Source: Sphingomonadales bacterium Ga0077559 (GTDB taxonomy: Bacteria > Pseudomonadota > Alphaproteobacteria > Sphingomonadales > Sphingomonadaceae). From it: 64,000 bases of DNA. Where the stretch lies: positions 1 through 64,000 of the forward strand of contig LNFK01000078.1 of NCBI GenBank assembly GCA_001464315.1, read 5' to 3'. Shown piece after piece: positions 8,186 to 17,221 of this stretch. The stretch's first letter is position 1. Each line of letters opens with the position of its first letter. The position numbers and the translations under genes were made by a program. The notes under the pieces are model-generated. The model made no database searches and was not told the DNA's origin. It saw only the letters and a list, made by a program, of their open reading frames with translations.

Positions 8186-8988
8186 AATATGCCGAAGTCA
8201 TCGGGCACCCGATAGCCCATTCGAAGTCACCGCTGATTCACCGGTTTTGGCTCGGACAACTGGGCATTGTTGCTGACTATAAAGCACGAGATATTCTACC
8301 TGCCAATCTCGACAGCTATTTTGCAGAAATGGCCGAAGACGCTGAGTGGCGGGGCTGCAATATTACGATCCCACACAAAATTGCGGCGCTCGATTTCGTG
8401 ACCGACCCCGGCGATGTGCGCGGTTCGATTGGCGCGATCAACACTGTCTTTCGTGGCGAGAATGGCCAGTTGATAGGCACCAACACCGATGTTGGTGGCT
8501 TTTACGGACCGATTGCTGACGTGCCACTTGCAAGCGATACTGCAATAGTGATTGGTGCCGGCGGTGCGGCGCGAGCGGTACTATTTGCGTTGGCGCAAGT
8601 GGATATCGGTGAAGTGGTGCTCTTGTCGCGAAATGCGCTTAAAGGTGCTGCCATACTTGCGCATTTTGGGCTGAAGGGCCGGGTGATGCCGATGGATGCG
8701 AAGCTACCCGGCGCGGCTTTGCTGGTGAATGCGAGTCCCTTGGGCATGGCCGGGCAAGAACCGCTCGATATCGATCTTTCGCCGTTGCCCGAACATGCGC
8801 TGGTTTATGATCTGGTCTATGCGCCGATTGAGACTGAACTGTTGAAAGCGGCCCGAGGCCGCGAACTGGAAACCGTCGACGGGCTTGAAATGCTCGTTGG
8901 CCAGGCGGCGATTGCGTTCGAACTCTTCTTTGGCGTGGCGCCCCCGCAGGACGGCGAAGACGTGCTCCGCGCTAAGCTATTGGCATGA
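8182..8988 (+). CDS. aroE: Shikimate dehydrogenase
   Basis: AroE reduces 3-dehydroshikimate to shikimate with NADPH, step four of aromatic amino-acid synthesis. This 268-residue protein has the substrate-binding SKSPLIH (14-20), catalytic Lys66 in NITIPHK, and NTDVGG. The NADP-binding loop [11 protein letters not shown] lies near 128-138. Start and stop overlap the neighbouring genes as ATGA, a sign of translational coupling in the ppsR-maf-aroE-coaE operon. The operon order is typical of alphaproteobacteria. Confidence 0.96.
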   Translation: MKYAEVIGHPIAHSKSPLIHRFWLGQLGIVADYKARDILPANLDSYFAEMAEDAEWRGCNITIPHKIAALDFVTDPGDVRGSIGAINTVFRGENGQLIGTNTDVGGFYGPIADVPLASDTAIVIGAGGAARAVLFALAQVDIGEVVLLSRNALKGAAILAHFGLKGRVMPMDAKLPGAALLVNASPLGMAGQEPLDIDLSPLPEHALVYDLVYAPIETELLKAARGRELETVDGLEMLVGQAAIAFELFFGVAPPQDGEDVLRAKLLA

Positions 8989-9584
8989 CTAAGCCGCTCA
9001 CTATCGGCCTGACCGGGTCAATTGGAATGGGTAAATCGGCGGTTGCGGCGATGTTTGCCGACGAAGGCGTACCCGTGTTCGATGCCGATGCAGCGGTGCA
9101 CGCGATGCAGGGCGCGGGCGGTGAACTTGTTGCTGAAATCGAGGCGCTGTTTACCGGGACAACGGGGCCGCAAGGTGTCGACCGCAAAGCGCTGGGTGCA
9201 GCTGTCCTGGGTGATCGCGACCGGCTGGCGAAGCTTGAGGCGCTAATTCACCCCGCGGTTGCGCGGCAGCGTGGGGATTTTCTGAAAGCGCACGCAAGTG
9301 CCGACATGGTCGTCTTCGATATACCGTTGCTGTTCGAAACCGGTGGGGACGAGCGGGTCGATGTCACCGTCGTGGTATCGGCACCGGCCACAGTTCAGCG
9401 CCAGCGCGTGCTCGCGCGGCCCGGCATGACACCTGAAAAATTCGAACATATTCTCGCGTTGCAAATGCACGACACCGACAAGCGCGCGCGCGCGCATCAT
9501 GTTATCGATACCGGGCAACCGCTGGCTGACACGAGGCGTGATGTGCGGCAACTTGTCAAAAAGCTGCTCACGGGTCTTGCATAA
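8985..9584 (+). CDS. coaE: Dephospho-CoA kinase
   Basis: CoaE phosphorylates dephospho-CoA, the last step of coenzyme A synthesis. This 199-residue protein has the P-loop GSIGMGKS at 11-18, a conserved DADAAVH, and [11 protein letters not shown] in the CoA-binding region. The ATG overlaps the aroE stop. dnaQ follows 30 bp later on the same strand. Confidence 0.95.
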   Translation: MTKPLTIGLTGSIGMGKSAVAAMFADEGVPVFDADAAVHAMQGAGGELVAEIEALFTGTTGPQGVDRKALGAAVLGDRDRLAKLEALIHPAVARQRGDFLKAHASADMVVFDIPLLFETGGDERVDVTVVVSAPATVQRQRVLARPGMTPEKFEHILALQMHDTDKRARAHHVIDTGQPLADTRRDVRQLVKKLLTGLA

Positions 9585-9614
9585 GGGCTGAAACAGGCTC
9601 ACATTCACTGACAG

Positions 9615-10322
9615 ATGCGCGAGATTATTTTCGATACAGAAACCACAGGCTTTGATCCCCAGACCGGGGACCGAATGGTCGAAATAGGATGTATCGAGAT
9701 GTTTGGCCGGGTGATGACCGGCGAAACGTACCATGCATATTTCAATCCGCAGCGTGCGATGCCGCCTGCCGCCGAACAGGTGCACGGCCTGTCCGACCGC
9801 TTTCTCTCCGATAAGCCGTTGTTCGCGCAAAAGGCGGGCGAACTTATCGCGTTTCTTGGCGATAGCCCTCTAGTCGCGCATAATGCGAGCTTCGACTTCG
9901 GGTTCCTCAACAAGGAACTCGAGCTTTGCGGGCGTCCGCCGGTGGCTATGGACCGGATGATCGACACTGTGGCGCTGGCCAAGGTAAAGCATCCGGGCGC
10001 GAAACTTTCGCTCGATGCCTTATGCACGCGCTACGGGATCGATCGCAGCCACCGCGTCAAGCACGGAGCGTTGCTCGATGCCGAATTACTTGCGCAATTA
10101 TACATAGAATTGACCGGCGGCCGGCAGATCGGTCTGGGGCTGGCCGACGATCGCGCGCCGGGAGGCAGTATGGGCGCTGCGTTTGTGACGAACAGCGAAA
10201 TCAAACGGATATTTCGCGAACCGCGCCAGCATTCGGCATCGGAAATGGAACTTGCACGCCATGCAGAGTTTATAGCCAAGATAAAAGACGCGCTGTGGCT
10301 CGAGCCTGGGTCGGCGCTGTAA
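9615..10322 (+). CDS. dnaQ: DNA polymerase III epsilon subunit (proofreading exonuclease)
   Basis: This 235-residue DEDDh 3'-5' exonuclease is the proofreading subunit of the replicative polymerase. ExoI has Asp7 and Glu9 (FDTETTGFD), ExoII has Asp94 in HNASFDFGFL, and ExoIII has His150 and Asp155 in HGALLDAELL. The C-terminal tail should bind the alpha subunit. It sits about 3 kb from the proposed origin, at the end of the coaE operon, and is followed 17 bp on by the ribosome hibernation factor. Confidence 0.95.
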   Translation: MREIIFDTETTGFDPQTGDRMVEIGCIEMFGRVMTGETYHAYFNPQRAMPPAAEQVHGLSDRFLSDKPLFAQKAGELIAFLGDSPLVAHNASFDFGFLNKELELCGRPPVAMDRMIDTVALAKVKHPGAKLSLDALCTRYGIDRSHRVKHGALLDAELLAQLYIELTGGRQIGLGLADDRAPGGSMGAAFVTNSEIKRIFREPRQHSASEMELARHAEFIAKIKDALWLEPGSAL

Positions 10323-10339
10323 AAAGAAGGAGACAGGCA

Positions 10340-10915
10340 ATGGATATCAGGGTTTCAGGACATCAGGTAGACACCGGCGAAGCACTGCAAAGCCATGTCG
10401 AAAAGCGCTTGGGCTCGATTGCCGACAAATATTTCTCTAAGGCTCTGTCATCACACGCGACATTCGGGCGCGGGCCGCATGACGGGTTTACCAGCGATAT
10501 CGTGATGCATGTCATGCAAGGGTTAGTGCTCAAAGGCCGGGGCGAAGCGCAAGATGCGCATGTCGCGCTGGATAAGGCGGCCGAACGGATTGAAAAGCAA
10601 CTGCGCCGCTACATGCGCCGCTTGCAGGACCGACATGAACAAACCGCGCATGCCATTCGCGAGGAAGAGGCCGCTTATACCGTTTTTGACGGTGGTAATT
10701 ACAATGAAGAAGCATCACCTCCTGACGCGCCGGTTATCGTCGCTGAAATGAGCGTCGATATCCCCGAATCGACGGTTTCCGATGCCGTTATGCTTATGGA
10801 TTTGCGTAACACCCCAGCGCTCTTGTTCAAAAACACTGGAACTGGCCGACATAATATGGTTTACCGCCGCGAAGACGGCACGATCGGGTGGGTTGAACCA
10901 AAATCTGCACCTTAG
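10340..10915 (+). CDS. hpf: Ribosome hibernation promoting factor, long form (HPF/RaiA)
   Basis: This 191-residue protein has an N-terminal RaiA domain (about 1-105: MDIRVSGHQVDTGEALQSHV to a basic RRYMRRLQDRH helix). A linker joins it to a C-terminal dimerisation domain (about 130-190), ending in the conserved region around YRREDGTIGW. Long HPF dimerises 70S ribosomes into inactive 100S particles in stationary phase. The ATG at 10340 follows GAAGGAG and was chosen over a longer in-frame stretch that overlaps dnaQ. It is followed by ptsN; rpoN, usually just upstream in this class, is absent here. Confidence 0.93.
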   Translation: MDIRVSGHQVDTGEALQSHVEKRLGSIADKYFSKALSSHATFGRGPHDGFTSDIVMHVMQGLVLKGRGEAQDAHVALDKAAERIEKQLRRYMRRLQDRHEQTAHAIREEEAAYTVFDGGNYNEEASPPDAPVIVAEMSVDIPESTVSDAVMLMDLRNTPALLFKNTGTGRHNMVYRREDGTIGWVEPKSAP

Positions 10916-11005
10916 AATTCGGCTGCGCTCAATCTTATTACGCGAATTTATTCAAATATTTGGGGTTTGCTTCCCGGGTTAGAACCGGTCGCATTTAAAC
11001 AATTT

Positions 11006-11473
11006 ATGATTCGACTTTCTACAAGGCTCGTCGAGGGCGCTGTCGCCGCGAATATGGTTTGCACGGGCAAATCTGATCTGCTGGCGCGTCTTTCGGTGAT
11101 TGCCGCGGATAATTATTTACTAGATGCAAGCGCTGTTCTGGATGGTCTTGTCGAACGAGAGCGTTTGGGCCCGACGGGTTTTGGCGGTGGAACCGCAATT
11201 CCGCATTGCAAGGTCGCCGGAATCGATATGCCGGTAGCTGTATTTGCAAAGCTGGCCAAGCCGGTGGATTATGACGCGGTCGACGATGAGCCTGTGGATC
11301 TGGTTTGCGCCTTGGTGTCGCCGGCACAGGATGGCGCGTCGCATTTGCGGGCGCTGGCAGAGGTGTCGCGGTTGTTCCGTGACGAGAAGTTTCGTTCACA
11401 ATTGCGCGGCGCTGCCGACTCGGACGCGATGTTTGCTTTGCTGACGTTGTCCGAAGAGCGTGACGCGGCTTGA
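11006..11473 (+). CDS. ptsN: PTS IIA-like nitrogen regulatory protein PtsN
   Basis: This 155-residue IIA-Ntr phosphoacceptor protein has its active-site histidine in TAIPHCK (His67). It receives phosphate from the EINtr-NPr relay and tunes potassium, nitrogen and stress responses. The start is uncertain: the ATG at 11006 gives a typical N terminus, while a TTG at 10967 would add 13 residues; neither has a clear ribosome site. Its stop overlaps the TTG start of the next gene. Pairing with hpf is a conserved alphaproteobacterial arrangement. Confidence 0.9.
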   Translation: MIRLSTRLVEGAVAANMVCTGKSDLLARLSVIAADNYLLDASAVLDGLVERERLGPTGFGGGTAIPHCKVAGIDMPVAVFAKLAKPVDYDAVDDEPVDLVCALVSPAQDGASHLRALAEVSRLFRDEKFRSQLRGAADSDAMFALLTLSEERDAA

Positions 11474-11814
11474 TTGAACCACGGCTCACCGCCGAGTTCC
11501 AGATTTCTGCGATACAGCGGCTAGCCGAGGCTGGAGGCGGCTTTGCAACGGTGCTGCGCAAGGGCGACCGGACAGCTGGCGCAATCTTGCTGATTGGCCA
11601 GATTCGGGGCCGGAATCCTATGCTTTTTGACCGATATCCTTCGCTCGATGGAATATCCAAATGGCAGCCGGTGTCGCTGCAAAATGATGAAAATGAAGCA
11701 AAGGTTACGGCTTACTGGCAAAAGCGCGCCGCTCGCGACCCCGATTTGTGGATAATGGAACTGGACGTCGCATCACCAGAACGGTTGGCCGGACTTTTGG
11801 CGTCATCCCCTTGA
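11470..11814 (+). CDS. DUF1491 family protein
   Basis: This 114-residue soluble protein of unknown function begins MIEPRLTAEFQISAIQRLAEAGGGFATVLRKGD and has a compact mixed alpha/beta pattern. These features fit the DUF1491 family found in alphaproteobacteria. The start is TTG, overlapping the ptsN stop codon, so it is probably translationally coupled to ptsN. No catalytic motif is visible. Confidence 0.82.
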   Translation: MIEPRLTAEFQISAIQRLAEAGGGFATVLRKGDRTAGAILLIGQIRGRNPMLFDRYPSLDGISKWQPVSLQNDENEAKVTAYWQKRAARDPDLWIMELDVASPERLAGLLASSP

Positions 11815-11982
11815 CTGTGCTGCACCGCACAATAAATGGCAGATTAACGAAGAGCGAAGGTTGTCGCGCGGGACGCTAATGGGGTGACCGGATAAACACG
11901 CGAGTCGGATGCAACAAAAGACGAGCGAAAACAATTAATTAAACGCTCATCCGCTGGTGCCGCCGCACTAAATGTACGATAA

Positions 11983-12705
11983 ATGTTGAAAATGGTTCGG
12001 GCTGCCTCTGTGGTGGCCATTTCGTTTACCCTGATCGCTGCCGTTGTTACTGCAGATGCAGGTTTTGCTTTTGGCAATGACCAAGGCACCGCGCTCAGCG
12101 CTTCCACTATTGTCATCGATGCAGCCCAGATCAAGGCTGACCAGGACACCGCCGAACTCGCCAAAAGCGGCAAAGTGACGGCAACTCTCGCCAAAAATGG
12201 TGATATCATTTTCGTTCCTGGCAATGGCGGCTTGCCGGTCATGGAAGCTGAAGCTCCCGTTTCCGATGAAGCCGAACCGGCCCGAATTTCCGCCTCCTCG
12301 CTCGCCGAACTGGTCCGTGCACACGACACCAGCGGGCCATTGAACGCCGAAGAACGCTGCCTTGCGGGTGCAGTTTACTTTGAATCAAAGGGCGAATCGC
12401 TCAGCGGCCAACTCGCCGTTGCCCGCGTCGTTATGGCCCGTGCCAAATCCGGGCGGTTCCCGACCACATTATGCGGTGTCGTTTATCAGAAGAGCCAGTT
12501 TTCCTTCGTGCGCGGCGGCGGGATGCCTCCGATAGCCACCGGCAGCAATAACTGGCGCAACGCGGTCGCAATCAGCAAAATTGCTTTGGATGGCAGCTGG
12601 AAAAGCCCGGTCGAAGGCGCATTATTCTTCCATGCTCGTCACGTATCGCCGGGCTGGCGGCTGACCCGGCTCGGGTCGATAGACAATCATATCTTCTATC
12701 GCTGA
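11983..12705 (+). CDS. Secreted cell-wall hydrolase (SleB/CwlJ-type, Hydrolase_2)
   Basis: This 240-residue protein has an N-terminal hydrophobic signal (about 1-28), a low-complexity spacer, and a C-terminal SleB-like hydrolase domain (about 118-238). The domain includes ERCLAGAVYFESKGESLSGQ, where Glu134 is the likely catalytic residue, and ALFFHARHVSPGW. Such enzymes cleave peptidoglycan glycan strands in the periplasm. The preceding 168-bp gap is AT-rich near the start and must hold its promoter. A clear terminator follows, so it forms a single-gene unit. Confidence 0.87.
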   Translation: MLKMVRAASVVAISFTLIAAVVTADAGFAFGNDQGTALSASTIVIDAAQIKADQDTAELAKSGKVTATLAKNGDIIFVPGNGGLPVMEAEAPVSDEAEPARISASSLAELVRAHDTSGPLNAEERCLAGAVYFESKGESLSGQLAVARVVMARAKSGRFPTTLCGVVYQKSQFSFVRGGGMPPIATGSNNWRNAVAISKIALDGSWKSPVEGALFFHARHVSPGWRLTRLGSIDNHIFYR

Positions 12706-12731
12706 ACCAGCGGCGAAGAATCTAAAAGATG

Positions 12732-12760
12732 AAGGCTCTTTCATAGAGCCTTTATTTTGT
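12732..12760 (+). terminator. Rho-independent terminator after the cell-wall hydrolase gene
   Basis: An 8-bp stem, AAGGCTCT and AGAGCCTT with loop TTCAT, is followed by a T-rich tail TATTTTGT. It lies 27 bp after the hydrolase stop codon. Confidence 0.85.
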
Positions 12761-12785
12761 TCTTAATACGTTCTAATGCGTCGGC

Positions 12786-13274
12786 ATGGCATCCATTGCG
12801 CAATTTGATCCCTTTACCGGCGCCCCAGCAGTGGCACGCGGCGTATCGCGATTGTTCCTGCTTAACCAGATAATGGTGCAACCCGAGGTCACTCTCCGCA
12901 ATCATCGCCGCGCCGACTTGATGGGAATCAATTTCAAAGGCGAGATAATAATTGTCGAAATCAAATGCGCCCGTGCGGATTTGTTGGGTGACCAGAAATG
13001 GCCTGAATATCTCGATTACTGCGACCGCTTCTTCTGGGCGGTACCAGCAGGGTTTGACATTGGACCGTTAGATGGCGACGCATTCCTGCCCGAACGTGCT
13101 GGCCTGATCATAGCCGATGCTTATGATGCAGAAATTGCGCGACCTGCGGCTCTGGTCCCGTTAGCGGCAGCGCGGCGCAAGGTCGAAACGCAGCGGCTGG
13201 CACGGCTGGCAATGCGACGTTTGATGGGCATTGCCGACCCTGATCCGATACTGGCCGAGATTGAAGCGGAATAA
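12786..13274 (+). CDS. mmcB: MmcB family DNA repair protein (predicted endonuclease)
   Basis: This 162-residue protein matches MmcB, a Caulobacter protein linked to mitomycin C damage tolerance. It has a PD-(D/E)XK nuclease-like core: Asp44 in RRADLMGI, then Glu58 and Lys60 in IIVEIK, followed by a KWPEYLDYCDRFFWAVP motif. The ATG at 12786 starts a family-like N terminus. Its TAA directly abuts the stop codon of the convergent DUF3604 gene. SOS control is known in Caulobacter; I saw no clear LexA site here. Confidence 0.87.
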   Translation: MASIAQFDPFTGAPAVARGVSRLFLLNQIMVQPEVTLRNHRRADLMGINFKGEIIIVEIKCARADLLGDQKWPEYLDYCDRFFWAVPAGFDIGPLDGDAFLPERAGLIIADAYDAEIARPAALVPLAAARRKVETQRLARLAMRRLMGIADPDPILAEIEAE

Positions 13275-15209
13275 TCAGGTCGTTTTCGGATTATACCAAA
13301 TTGGCGATGAATAGGCGCGTTCCTGCGATTTAAGTTCAGTACCCGGTAACAGCTTCGCACCATAACGAATGGCGTCAAACAGCACCCAGCGCGGTGTCGG
13401 AATTTCGATCACGCGGACATAATAAAATGCGCGGGTTTTTGGGTCGAACTCCGGGTCACTCCACACAGTGCGTAGTTCGGGATCACCGATGCTGTTGGTG
13501 AAGCTGGCTTTGGCGATATCGACAGTATCGCCCACTGCGGGTACTTTGCCGTTTACGCCCTTCATGCGTTTTTCAGCATCGCCCCAGACGACGTCGAATA
13601 TTTTCTCCTGCAACTGTCCCGAAGCATCGACCCATCCTTTGACGATCTGAACGCGGTCAAGATTGGCGCCCGTCGGGTCTTTCATTGCCGAAATCATGAA
13701 TTTGGGCGTGCCATTACCCGGCTTTAGATCGGCTCCCATCGGGACGCCGCGCGCGTAGCCAGCATTTACCCAGTCGCCTGAAAAATCTTCGGCGGTGTAA
13801 TCCCAGCCGCCAAAGAAGCGCACCGACATGCGCGGGCCGGTCGTTGCATAAATCTCCTTTCGCATCATCGCATCGAAAATCGCCGCGCGTGTGTTCGCTG
13901 TTGCCCAAACAGCGGCATAGCCGCCCGCCAGATAATGCCAGCCAAAACGGCCCGGCCGATTACCCAGATTCTGCGGTTCGGACGCGCGCTTGCCATTTGG
14001 CTCGCCGCCCGAATGCTTGCCGAAGAAATTATCTTCGTCTGCAGTTGCGAGACCGGTATGGCTGTCAGTCGATCCAATGACACCGAATTTGTAGGGATTT
14101 ACACCAGTCTTTGCTTCAATCGCCAGCCCGCGTTTCAGCGCTTCACGAATATATTCTCCTGCATAATCCTGCGGCTTTTTTGCTGCCTGCATGGTCAGAT
14201 TGCCGATGTCCCAACCAGCAGTGCCATAGCCTGCAAATTCGTCATTGGGTGACAGGAACGGATGCGCTTCGCTATCGCCCTTTATCTGGGTAATCTCCAC
14301 CACGGGCTCGCGTGCGGCACGCCGCTTGGCATATTCCGCAGTCATCGGTCCGCCGCCCGGACCCACCATTTCGAACATCATGCCGTTCGACAGGTTGCTG
14401 TTATGCGGGATTGCCAGCACCTTGCCGCCGGTGACTTTTTCGTAGTTTTCCATATAGTCCCACAGCTGGCTGACCGGTGTGTCGCCTTGGCCGGGATCAT
14501 AAGGAAGCACCTGATCGGTGCGGCTTTTGCCGTCGCGGAACATGACGACGCGGTGCAAATTATTGCCGCCGGGCATCAGCGTATATTCAAACCCCATGAA
14601 GGCGGTAAACTTCCCCGGTTCGTTATAGCGCTCGACCAGAGTGCTATGGCCGGTCCAAATGCTTGTCGAAGTTTCGCGTTGCCGCTTGGGATTGGTCAAT
14701 GCGGCTGGAAGATCGTTACGGCCAACTCGGTCGATGAGCTCGGCGGTGACACGTTGCATGCCTTCGGGGCCTTCGTGCATTGTGTCATGCCAGCGCCGCA
14801 GGGTCGGGTCGCTGATGAGGAAACCGGGCGCTTCGTACAAAGCCTTGGTTGCACCCAGACCGCCCGAGTGATCGGCGATGACCAGGAAATCGAGCGGGCG
14901 TTCGAGTTTCGCCTTCATACCCCAAGTTGAAATAACCTCCTCGCCGCGAGCAAAGCGCAATGCTTCTTCGGGCCCGAGCTTTACGCCAAAGCCGAAGGCA
15001 TCGATTGAGTTAGCGGTATGGAGATGCGTGTCACCCCAGAGCAATTTGGTCGCAACGCCGCTGGTGACTTCTTTGTCCGAAGAGACCTGCATGACGCGGG
15101 CATCTTCGAGGATGCTCTTCTCCCGATATTGCTGCCAGCCATAAGTCAGGCCAGCGCCAACTGCGACCACAGCAACAGTCCCCAGTATGATGTTTCTAAT
15201 TTTTGGCAT
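13275..15209 (-). CDS. Exported DUF3604 domain protein (PHP-like metal-dependent hydrolase)
   Basis: This 644-residue protein has an N-terminal signal or anchor helix (about 5-24), then a domain resembling PHP phosphoesterases. Visible metal-ligand candidates are LLWGDTHLHTANSIDAFGFG (His62, His64), ADHSGGLGA and GSTDSHTGLA. DUF3604 proteins are common in marine and sphingomonad genomes and have no firmly established substrate. It appears monocistronic: the convergent mmcB abuts its stop, and a different gene lies upstream. Periplasmic location is inferred from the signal. Confidence 0.88.
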   Translation of the reverse strand: MPKIRNIILGTVAVVAVGAGLTYGWQQYREKSILEDARVMQVSSDKEVTSGVATKLLWGDTHLHTANSIDAFGFGVKLGPEEALRFARGEEVISTWGMKAKLERPLDFLVIADHSGGLGATKALYEAPGFLISDPTLRRWHDTMHEGPEGMQRVTAELIDRVGRNDLPAALTNPKRQRETSTSIWTGHSTLVERYNEPGKFTAFMGFEYTLMPGGNNLHRVVMFRDGKSRTDQVLPYDPGQGDTPVSQLWDYMENYEKVTGGKVLAIPHNSNLSNGMMFEMVGPGGGPMTAEYAKRRAAREPVVEITQIKGDSEAHPFLSPNDEFAGYGTAGWDIGNLTMQAAKKPQDYAGEYIREALKRGLAIEAKTGVNPYKFGVIGSTDSHTGLATADEDNFFGKHSGGEPNGKRASEPQNLGNRPGRFGWHYLAGGYAAVWATANTRAAIFDAMMRKEIYATTGPRMSVRFFGGWDYTAEDFSGDWVNAGYARGVPMGADLKPGNGTPKFMISAMKDPTGANLDRVQIVKGWVDASGQLQEKIFDVVWGDAEKRMKGVNGKVPAVGDTVDIAKASFTNSIGDPELRTVWSDPEFDPKTRAFYYVRVIEIPTPRWVLFDAIRYGAKLLPGTELKSQERAYSSPIWYNPKTT

Positions 15210-15283
15210 TTCCCTCTCCCGAAGGGAAAATTGCGCTGGAATATACCATGCGTCAAGTAGGATGAGCTTACGGTCTGGTGACG

Positions 15284-16075
15284 CTACGTCAGCGGTTGCT
15301 TCATACTCCAGATGAAGTTCGACGGGCGGCTATCGGTGACTTCAGCGAGGCCGATTTTCTGGTTGTCCCGGCCTGCAACCGACTCATCGGCGTAGGTTCC
15401 GAACAGGCGGTCCCATATTGTCAGGGCAAAGCCGTAGTTGCGGTGTTGCTCGCTCACGATGGTACTGTGGTGGACTAGATGCATATCGGGGGTGACGAGT
15501 ATACATCGGATTAGCCTATCCAATCTTCGTGGCAGACGGATGTTGCTGTGATTGAATAGCGCGTTTGCATTGAGCCAGAGCTCGAATGCTAGCGCAATTA
15601 GCACCGGCACTCCGAGCAAAGCCACCCATAGAGATTTGTAGAGCGTTGAGACAATGAGCTCGAAGGGATGAAACCGCAGCGCAGACGTTGCGTCCAAGTC
15701 ACGGTCGCTATGGTGGACTTTATGCATTCGCCAAAGCAATGGTGAAAAGTGCATCAGCCGATGCTGAAACCAGACTGAAAAATCTAATATGACAAATGCC
15801 AAGGCAGCTTCGACAAGCCACGGCCAAGCGGTCAGGTTGAGCAGGCCGAAATCGTTCGTGGCCGCCCAGTTTGCGGCGACGCCAACAACGATGCCCAGCG
15901 ACAGCAACCGTCCAACCACAGCATTAGTCAGGAAAAACAGCGCGTGGGTCAACCATCGCGGATGTCGGCCAAGCACCAGTTTGCGTCGCGGCCATATCCA
16001 TTCTGCCAACGACAATAATGCAAGCAACAAGGCGGGGATGGCAATCGCGTAAATACCAAGCCCCCCCTCGATCAT
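15284..16075 (-). CDS. Sterol desaturase / fatty acid hydroxylase family membrane protein
   Basis: This 263-residue protein with about five hydrophobic segments has the histidine clusters of the di-iron hydroxylase superfamily. These are HRLMH (105-109), HKVHH (118-122), His136 in LRFHPFE, and LVHHSTI further on. The family hydroxylates or desaturates lipids at the membrane. The substrate is unknown; carotenoid, hopanoid and ether-lipid roles are all seen in relatives. It lies 3 bp downstream of the Old Yellow Enzyme gene and is probably co-transcribed with it. Confidence 0.88.
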   Translation of the reverse strand: MIEGGLGIYAIAIPALLLALLSLAEWIWPRRKLVLGRHPRWLTHALFFLTNAVVGRLLSLGIVVGVAANWAATNDFGLLNLTAWPWLVEAALAFVILDFSVWFQHRLMHFSPLLWRMHKVHHSDRDLDATSALRFHPFELIVSTLYKSLWVALLGVPVLIALAFELWLNANALFNHSNIRLPRRLDRLIRCILVTPDMHLVHHSTIVSEQHRNYGFALTIWDRLFGTYADESVAGRDNQKIGLAEVTDSRPSNFIWSMKQPLT

Positions 16076-16078
16076 ATT

Positions 16079-17173
16079 TTAGGCGTCCAAGCTCTGTAGA
16101 AACGGATAATCGGTATAACCTTCGGCGCCGGGCGAATACCAGGTTTTGAAATTATCGGGCGTCAGTTCCGCGCCGGTGCGCAAACGTTCGGCAAGATCTG
16201 GGTTGCTGATGTAAGGCCGCCCAAAACTGATCGCATCGGCAAGGCCCGAGGCGAGATCGGCGTCGGCGAGTTCCTTGGTATATTCCTGATTGAGGACCAG
16301 CGGGCCATGAAACACCTTGCGGATTTCAGGCGATACGCGTGGCACTTCGGTCTGACCGAAATTGCCATAGGGTTTGACCTCGCGCAGCTCAAGGAAAGCG
16401 ATACCGATCTCCTGCAATGCCGCGGCTGCGGCGGTGAACAAGGCAACGGGGTCGCTGTCGTCGCAACCTTGCGTTTCGCCATTAGGAGACAGGCGCACCG
16501 ATGTCCGGTCGGCACCGACGGCGTCAACAACCGCTTGGGTAACTTCGCACAGCAAACGGATTCGGTTTTCGATTGAGCCGCCATATTCATCGGTACGGAA
16601 ATTGGCATTGTCGCGCAAAAACTGGTCGATCAGATAGCCGTTTGCGCCATGAATTTGCACGCCGTCAAATCCGGCGGCAATCGCGTTCTTTGCCGCGTGG
16701 ACATAGTCCGCTACCACGCGCGGGATTTCGGAAGTTTCGAGCGCGCGCGCTTCGGTATAATCTTTCTTACCCTCTGCCGTGTGTGCAAGTCCAGGCGCGG
16801 TGGTCGCCGACGATGATACCGGCTCCGCGCCGCCGAGGAAATCGGGGTGCACAAGGCGGCCCATATGCCAAAGTTGCAGGATGATCCGCCCTCCGCGTTT
16901 ATGGACTTCATCGGTGACGGGTTTCCATGCAGCGACTTGCTCTTCTGACCATATGCCAGGTGCCGACGGCCAGCCCAGCCCTTCCTGACTGATGCCGGTG
17001 GCTTCGGCGATAATCAGGCCTGCGCTTGCACGCTGGCCATAATATTCGGCCTTTAGCTCGGTGATCGGCACGTGCTCGCCAACGCTGCGCCCGCGGGTGA
17101 GCGGTGCCATGAGGATCCGGTTCGGGGCTTTGATGGAACCGAGGTCGATTGGGTCGAAAAGCGTGCTGCTCAT
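16079..17173 (-). CDS. Old Yellow Enzyme family alkene reductase (NemA-like)
   Basis: This 364-residue FMN-dependent enoate reductase resembles N-ethylmaleimide reductase. FMN- and substrate-binding motifs include NRILMAPLTRGRS near the start, ILQLWHMGRLVHP, GFDGVQIHGANGYLIDQFL, NFRTDEYGGSIENR and FGRPYISNPDL. It reduces activated C=C bonds or nitro groups using NAD(P)H. The ATG at 17171-17173 has CGGAG upstream; a longer in-frame stretch crosses the divergent promoter and was rejected. A palindrome in the gap to the EamA gene may control both genes. Confidence 0.92.
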   Translation of the reverse strand: MSSTLFDPIDLGSIKAPNRILMAPLTRGRSVGEHVPITELKAEYYGQRASAGLIIAEATGISQEGLGWPSAPGIWSEEQVAAWKPVTDEVHKRGGRIILQLWHMGRLVHPDFLGGAEPVSSSATTAPGLAHTAEGKKDYTEARALETSEIPRVVADYVHAAKNAIAAGFDGVQIHGANGYLIDQFLRDNANFRTDEYGGSIENRIRLLCEVTQAVVDAVGADRTSVRLSPNGETQGCDDSDPVALFTAAAAALQEIGIAFLELREVKPYGNFGQTEVPRVSPEIRKVFHGPLVLNQEYTKELADADLASGLADAISFGRPYISNPDLAERLRTGAELTPDNFKTWYSPGAEGYTDYPFLQSLDA

Positions 17174-17221
17174 AAATTCTCCGGGATAAAGGCTTTGGTT
17201 TGAACCCAAGATGCGGATAAG

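Noticed and set aside
9926-10339. In-frame N-terminal extension of the hibernation factor
   Set aside because: It overlaps dnaQ and translates to an arginine-rich shadow; a good ribosome site precedes the ATG at 10340.
14262-14930. A 222-codon open frame on the forward strand inside the DUF3604 gene
   Set aside because: It is antisense to a coherent 644-residue protein and has no family resemblance.
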